Origin: an uncultured Gammaproteobacteria bacterium
GTDB taxonomy: Bacteria > Pseudomonadota > Gammaproteobacteria > Halothiobacillales > Halothiobacillaceae
Direction of reading: 5' to 3'
Length of the DNA stretch: 7,400 bases
Assembly: GCA_938004235.1 (NCBI GenBank)
Contig: CALKWL010000382.1
Coordinates: 1-7,400, forward strand
The translations under genes were made by a program, and so were the position numbers. This document shows positions 6,150-7,400 of the stretch, one piece after another. The notes beneath the pieces are model-generated. The model saw nothing but the letters and a program-made list of their open reading frames with translations, was not told the DNA's origin and made no database searches. Numbering within the stretch: position 1 is the first letter of the stretch; every line of letters starts with the position of its first letter.

Positions 6150-6580
6150 GAGAATATCCCCACGACCTGATACTCAAGTTCGCTTGCCAAGCCAGGTATC
6201 AATTCGCTTTCCATATGCTCGGCTGTGTCAGCCATAAACGGTTTCGGTGGGCCAAGCCCGCCGAACGCGCCCTCGTCATGCACCGTTGGCCCGTACACAT
6301 CGGTGTACCCCCCGAAAAGGGGGTTCTCCACATGAGCCAGCGTAATACGCCCTTCCGCGCTAATTGGCCCGACCCGCTCCACAACAGGGTAGATAGAAGA
6401 GGACAACGCGCCAGAAATGAAAGGGGATATTTCGGCGGCATATTCTGCCCCAGCCGCCAAGATTCCATTCATGGCTGCCTCTATGCGGTTATCACCATTA
6501 CCAGCCAGCCAGCGCATGGCCTCGATGATCTGCCGCTGCATGACACTGGCCTCTGATATGTCGGCATAGAATTGAATCAC
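6146..6580 (-). CDS. HK97 gp10-like neck / tail-completion protein, GTG start
   Basis: A 144-residue protein if translation starts at GTG 6580. I prefer this start because the GTG overlaps the previous stop as GTGA and is preceded by GGAGAG at a good distance. A longer reading from 6634 would run 18 codons into the upstream gene. Visible features are an N-terminal helix, an ISPFISGALSSSIYPVVE segment typical of gp10-like proteins (T/S-G-x-L-xxS-I then beta strands), a glycine-rich stretch GAFGGLGPPKPFM that resembles the family's P-x-P-F-M/L region, and a C-terminal helix. Proteins of this type sit between stopper and tail terminator genes in siphovirus-like phages and act in head-tail joining. 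The family call rests on pattern and position only. A 6-bp hairpin, ACCCCC-loop-GGGGGT, lies inside the coding region at about 6307-6324. The stop overlaps the next start as ATGA. Confidence 0.55.
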   Translation of the reverse strand: MIQFYADISEASVMQRQIIEAMRWLAGNGDNRIEAAMNGILAAGAEYAAEISPFISGALSSSIYPVVERVGPISAEGRITLAHVENPLFGGYTDVYGPTVHDEGAFGGLGPPKPFMADTAEHMESELIPGLASELEYQVVGIFS

Positions 6581-6972
6581 GGCCGTCTCTCCATGCGGAT
6601 ATGATAGAAAATGGGGTTGCTCACCATCGGCCAACCATCCGCCTCGCGGATGGTGTATTCAGCCCCTTCTAGTATCAGCTTGTCTCCCTGTTGGGGGCGG
6701 TTCTCAGGAACGGCCGTTATGATCCGAACTACCTGGGCCGTCGCCCCAAACTCTGCCCCGCGTTCGCGGGTCGTGGAGTATTGTGGCCTTTCCAATTGTA
6801 CTTGTGGCTCACCACAAGGCAGTTTAACGGCAATATCTGAGCGGTTGTTCCTGTTTGTACTTGTGGGGTTTACGCGCTGAATATCACACACACGGTTAAG
6901 TAGAAACGAGACCTCTTTGGCCCCTATTCCATGCGGGGGAGTTGCGTTTGATAATCTGCCTGGAATTCCCAT
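6577..6972 (-). CDS. Head closure (stopper)-like protein, Phage_H_T_join type
   Basis: A 131-residue protein that probably forms the second neck ring, closing the head and receiving the tail. The body from about residue 22 looks like a small beta-barrel of the head-tail joining family: LLNRVCDIQR (residues 24-33), a middle part, then GDKLILEGAEYTIREADGW (residues 96-114), which matches the usual G-D-x-L-x-x-x-G-x-x-Y-T-I strand pair, and a closing HIRMERR. The first ~20 residues are an extra, low-confidence segment. The ATG at 6972 has no recognisable Shine-Dalgarno, and an in-frame TAA lies three codons upstream, so the start is here or further inside (GTG codons near residue 28 are alternatives). 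A strong hairpin lies nine bases upstream of this ATG. Its TGA stop overlaps the GTG start of the next gene (GTGA), so the two are probably translationally coupled. Confidence 0.62.
   Translation of the reverse strand: MGIPGRLSNATPPHGIGAKEVSFLLNRVCDIQRVNPTSTNRNNRSDIAVKLPCGEPQVQLERPQYSTTRERGAEFGATAQVVRIITAVPENRPQQGDKLILEGAEYTIREADGWPMVSNPIFYHIRMERRP
6579..6586. repeat. Iterated palindrome, eight-base core ACGGCCGT, copy 5
   Basis: The core copy has C and C in place of the flanking A and T (CACGGCCGTC on plus). It overlaps the GTG start of the gp10-like gene and lies in the spacer between that start and its ribosome binding site. Confidence 0.65.
6587..6592 (-). promoter_or_regulatory. Ribosome binding site deciding the GTG start at 6580
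   Basis: The minus strand reads GGAGAG here, six bases before GTG 6580 (eight from the GGAG core). Together with the GTGA overlap it favours this start over an upstream in-frame ATG at 6634. Confidence 0.6.
6709..6718. repeat. Iterated palindrome AACGGCCGTT, copy 6
   Basis: Perfect copy inside the stopper-like gene, encoding T-A-V at residues 86-88 as ACG GCC GTT. Confidence 0.75.
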
Positions 6973-6981
6973 GTTTGTTTA

Positions 6982-7009
6982 CGTGTGGTGGTTTTTACGC
7001 CACCACACG
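6982..7009. repeat. Perfect 10-bp hairpin in the only sizeable intergenic gap
   Basis: CGTGTGGTGG (6982-6991) and CCACCACACG (7000-7009) are exact reverse complements around an eight-base loop (TTTTTACG on plus, CGTAAAAA on minus). Seven of ten pairs are G-C. On the transcribed strand the stem is followed by TAAACAAAC and then the ATG at 6972, with no U-run, so it is not a standard terminator. Its location just before a start codon that lacks a Shine-Dalgarno suggests a role in mRNA stability, processing or translation control. Confidence 0.75.
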
Positions 7010-7033
7010 CCACAACGCTGCGCCAACGGAGGG

Positions 7034-7393
7034 CTATGCCAGCACAGCGGCAATGGCTACAATGTCGCCCTGTTTCGCGGTTAGTCCATCGTCCAAGTTA
7101 GCCTGTGCATCTAGATCGTTCGCCATGTTTCGCAGTTCCCGCGCCAAGGCTGCGGTGTCCACCTCGATTTCCATCATGCGGAATTTCTTCTTGGTCAACA
7201 CTTCGCTAGTGGCAATGGCACGCAGTGCCATTGCCGCCGCCCGCTTCACGCTGTTGTTTCGCGCAACGCTCAGAAACGCATCAATGGCATCGCCATTGGG
7301 GTTGAATTCAAAGATCGGATCGTTTGGATCGAGATCGCCGATCAACGCCCGAACCTGCCCATTGCTAGTGGAGAGGTTTAACCCTGCGCTCAT
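7034..7393 (-). CDS. Head-tail adaptor-like (connector) protein, possibly 5'-partial
   Basis: A 119-residue acidic, mostly helical protein. It resembles the small phage proteins that dock under the portal as the first neck ring. The pattern is a short N-terminal stretch with an IGDLDPNDPIFEF segment, then helix DAIDAFLSVARNN, then an alanine-rich helix KRAAAMALRAIATSEV, then a C-terminal ALARELRNMANDLDAQA helix. This order (G-D-x-D-P-x-x-P, acidic helix, AAA-ALxAIA helix, ALAxxLRxxA helix) is what I know from phage adaptor-like proteins, but no catalytic motif can confirm it. It is first in a row of neck genes, which supports the call. ATG at 7393 is only seven bases from the window edge, so its ribosome binding site is not visible and the true start could lie outside. 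It ends with TAG. The gene carries two strong inverted repeats within its coding sequence (7211-7235 and 7282-7298). Confidence 0.6.
   Translation of the reverse strand: MSAGLNLSTSNGQVRALIGDLDPNDPIFEFNPNGDAIDAFLSVARNNSVKRAAAMALRAIATSEVLTKKKFRMMEIEVDTAALARELRNMANDLDAQANLDDGLTAKQGDIVAIAAVLA
7211..7235. repeat. Strong inverted repeat inside adaptor-like gene
   Basis: GGCAATGGCA (7211-7220) and TGCCATTGCC (7226-7235) are exact reverse complements separated by CGCAG. One extra C-G pair inside makes an 11-bp stem with a three-base loop. It lies wholly in the coding region (residues M-A-L-R-A-I-A). No T-run follows on either strand. Confidence 0.7.
7282..7298. repeat. 7-bp inverted repeat CAATGGC / GCCATTG
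   Basis: CAATGGC (7282-7288) and GCCATTG (7292-7298) are separated by ATC, inside the adaptor-like gene. The arms share the core of the repeat at 7211-7235, which lies less than 50 bases away. Confidence 0.6.
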
Positions 7394-7400
7394 GCGCCAG

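Noticed and set aside
6199..6556. Open frames on both strands inside the gp10-like gene (6199-6468 minus, 6215-6556 plus)
   Set aside because: They are shadows. The gp10-like frame has the overlapping GTGA/ATGA junctions and the family-like sequence.
6146..6634. Longer gp10-like product of 162 residues starting at ATG 6634
   Set aside because: It would overlap the stopper-like gene by 58 bases. GTG 6580 has a well-spaced GGAGAG and a stop-start overlap.
6982..7009. Intergenic hairpin as a Rho-independent terminator
   Set aside because: No T-run follows the stem on either strand; the T5/A5 run is in the loop. The neck and tail genes downstream must be transcribed from upstream because no promoter is visible.
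1..7400. CRISPR array, tRNA, integrase, attachment site or insertion sequence
   Set aside because: I saw no spaced direct repeats of suitable length, no cloverleaf-like stretch and no transposase or recombinase motifs. Nearly all bases are covered by virion genes.

Overview
The window is a block of virion structural genes from a tailed phage or prophage. All genes lie on the minus strand, so transcription runs from 7400 down to 1. The layout fits a long, non-contractile (siphovirus-like) tail: one tail-tube candidate, no sheath gene, and then a chaperone pair and a long tape measure protein. Strong GGAGG-type ribosome binding sites point to a bacterial host read with the standard bacterial code. 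Base composition looks near-balanced to slightly GC-rich by eye. I cannot name the host, and nothing here shows whether the phage is integrated.

Layout in direction of transcription: a head-tail adaptor-like gene (7393-7034); a 61-base gap with a perfect 10-bp hairpin; a head-closure (stopper)-like gene (6972-6577); an HK97 gp10-like gene starting at GTG (6580-6146); a tail terminator-like gene (6149-5709); a 143-residue protein of unknown role with a C-terminal helix-hairpin-helix motif (5706-5275); the probable major tail protein (5282-4752); a small 81-residue protein (4729-4484); tail assembly chaperone G (4461-3916) and its -1 frameshift extension T (to 3581); and the tape measure gene, which starts at 3597 and is still open at the left edge (at least 1199 residues). 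Neighbouring genes overlap or sit within about 22 bases, as in a translationally coupled late operon. The only larger gap is the hairpin one. I see no convincing promoter or terminator.

The adaptor, stopper, gp10-like and terminator proteins would build the neck that joins capsid to tail. The tube protein polymerises around the tape measure, and G and GT hold the tape measure during assembly.

The main discoveries are a complete -1 frameshift signal (A AAA AAA directly before the G stop codon, with a Shine-Dalgarno-like GAGGGA upstream) and a 10-bp palindrome, AACGGCCGTT, that occurs five times in 7.4 kb, which is far above chance. Other points of interest are the helix-hairpin-helix protein in an unusual slot, two strong hairpins near the neck genes, and the long coiled-coil front end of the tape measure.
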